From positions 31,545,167 to 31,609,166 of the forward strand of contig CM048842.1 of NCBI GenBank assembly GCA_026545765.1: 64,000 nucleotides of DNA, in the 5' to 3' direction. Shown piece by piece: positions 63,375 to 64,000 of the stretch (position 1 is its first letter; each line of letters opens with the position of its first letter). Both the position numbers and the translations under genes were made by a program. The notes beneath the pieces are model-generated. The model made no database searches and was not told the DNA's origin. It worked only from the letters and a program-made list of their open reading frames with translations. The DNA is from Plantago major. Its lineage: Eukaryota; Streptophyta; Magnoliopsida; Lamiales; Plantaginaceae.

Positions 63375-64000
63375 TCACAAAAACTTGGCCCCGAAAGGCC
63401 TGCTAGGTACGAACATGGTTGGCAATTCAAGCCCCGAAAGAAGTACTTCGTAGGCTCCTGGTTTCGTGCAGGGCTTGCATCCACAATGGTATGTTCCGGG
63501 CCGTGGGCCTCCAGTCCGGAAGCTTCCCCCGGAAGAACTTCTTGTTGAAGTCCCATTGGACTCTTTGGGATTCGGACTCCCAGGTTTCAAGGTGGGTCGG
63601 ACGAATATGTACTTTTGCCACCACTTGATCCCTATTGAGGATATCAGATCCTCGAAGAAAGTATACGCTTGCCAAACCACCAACATGTAGAAATGCTGGT
63701 GAGTTTTGCTCGGGGTGATGGAGAAGAATTTGCGAAAATTATCAAATGTGATCGGAATGTACTTATAATTGCAGAGGACTCCGAAGCACATAAGATTCCT
63801 GAGCGAGTTCGGAATCACTTGGTGCAGACTAAGTCCGATCCCCTTCAAAACATCCAACAGCTCGGATGCCACTGGAAGACGCCAACCACAATGTAACGAG
63901 GCCTCGTGCACACACATGTATCTGGGAGGCGGATTGTAGAATGCATGAGCCTCGTTCGGAATCAAAATCTCCATGGACTCCGGAAACTCGTATCTCCTTC
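63375..64000 (-). CDS. Transposase_28-like (putative gypsy-type) N-terminal domain
   Basis: Open on the minus strand from the window edge (RRYEFPESMEILIPNEAHAF) to 63375. NPPPRYMCVHEASLHCGWRL, VASELLDVLKGIGLSLHQVI and PNSLRNLMCFGVLCNYKYIP fit the Pfam PF04195 pattern (Pro-rich turn, EA..CG.R.P, LL..LG, PN..R...GF..LC). FFSITPSKTHQHFYMLVVWQ and WWQKYIFV follow as in the family. The domain is named for transposons but is known mainly from the extra ORFs of Tat-clade gypsy elements, often antisense. Its role is unknown. The true start lies right of the window. Confidence 0.75.
   Translation of the reverse strand, partial: RRYEFPESMEILIPNEAHAFYNPPPRYMCVHEASLHCGWRLPVASELLDVLKGIGLSLHQVIPNSLRNLMCFGVLCNYKYIPITFDNFRKFFSITPSKTHQHFYMLVVWQAYTFFEDLISSIGIKWWQKYIFVRPTLKPGSPNPKESNGTSTRSSSGGSFRTGGPRPGTYHCGCKPCTKPGAYEVLLSGLELPTMFVPSRPFGAKFL

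Noticed and set aside
63419-63896. Plus-strand frames at the right edge
   Set aside because: Antisense shadows of the Transposase_28-like domain.

Overview
The window is plant nuclear DNA, most likely pericentromeric or otherwise repeat-rich chromatin of a flowering plant. No intact host gene, tRNA, rRNA or CRISPR array is visible. Nearly all of it is nested LTR retrotransposons of three plant lineages: Ty3/gypsy Athila-like (LTRs starting TGATGAG, tRNA-Asp-type primer site), Ty3/gypsy Tat-like (LTR TGTTGA...TCAACA, gag-pol recognisable), and Ty1/copia SIRE/Maximus-like (LTR TGTT...CCAACA, initiator-Met-tRNA primer site, a long extra 3' ORF after pol).

Layout. 1-2517: 3' end of a gypsy element with its 3' LTR. 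2518-5062: short minus-strand gypsy remnant. 5063-24060: plus-strand Athila-like element whose 5' LTR is split into four pieces by a complete-ended copia element (5142-18720), a reverse-transcribed copy of a host mRNA (about 19339-20236) and a solo LTR (20333-21518). 24061-29585: second copy of the same Athila-like family on the minus strand, tail to tail with the first. 29586-36433: 3' half of a minus-strand copia element. 36434 to about 47257: Tat-like gypsy element with gag, protease, RT, RNase H and integrase, carrying two solo LTRs. 47258-61929: third copia element, plus strand, with integrase and RT recognisable. 61930-64000: minus-strand reading frames of the Transposase_28 (putative gypsy-type) kind, probably the antisense ORF of a Tat element and perhaps the far part of the one at 36434.

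Four solo LTRs of one gypsy family (12392-13707, 20333-21518, 38986-40266, 43895-45199) each sit between perfect 5-bp target duplications, so their borders are exact to the base. Nesting gives the relative order: Athila-like pair and Tat-like element oldest, copia elements later, solo LTRs after their respective hosts.

The most interesting signals are not genes. The copia LTR leader carries a tandem array of small stem-loops whose stems change in both arms together from unit to unit and from element to element. A module of about 150 bp with a GCAC-AAAA-GTGC hairpin is shared by the 3' regions of three gypsy remnants. Several LTRs have a GC-rich palindromic block just upstream of the TATA box. 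The third copia element has a 12-bp array at its LTR edge and a patchy CAG/CTG-linked sequence skew that may be partly technical. The host retrocopy is the only host-derived coding sequence seen.
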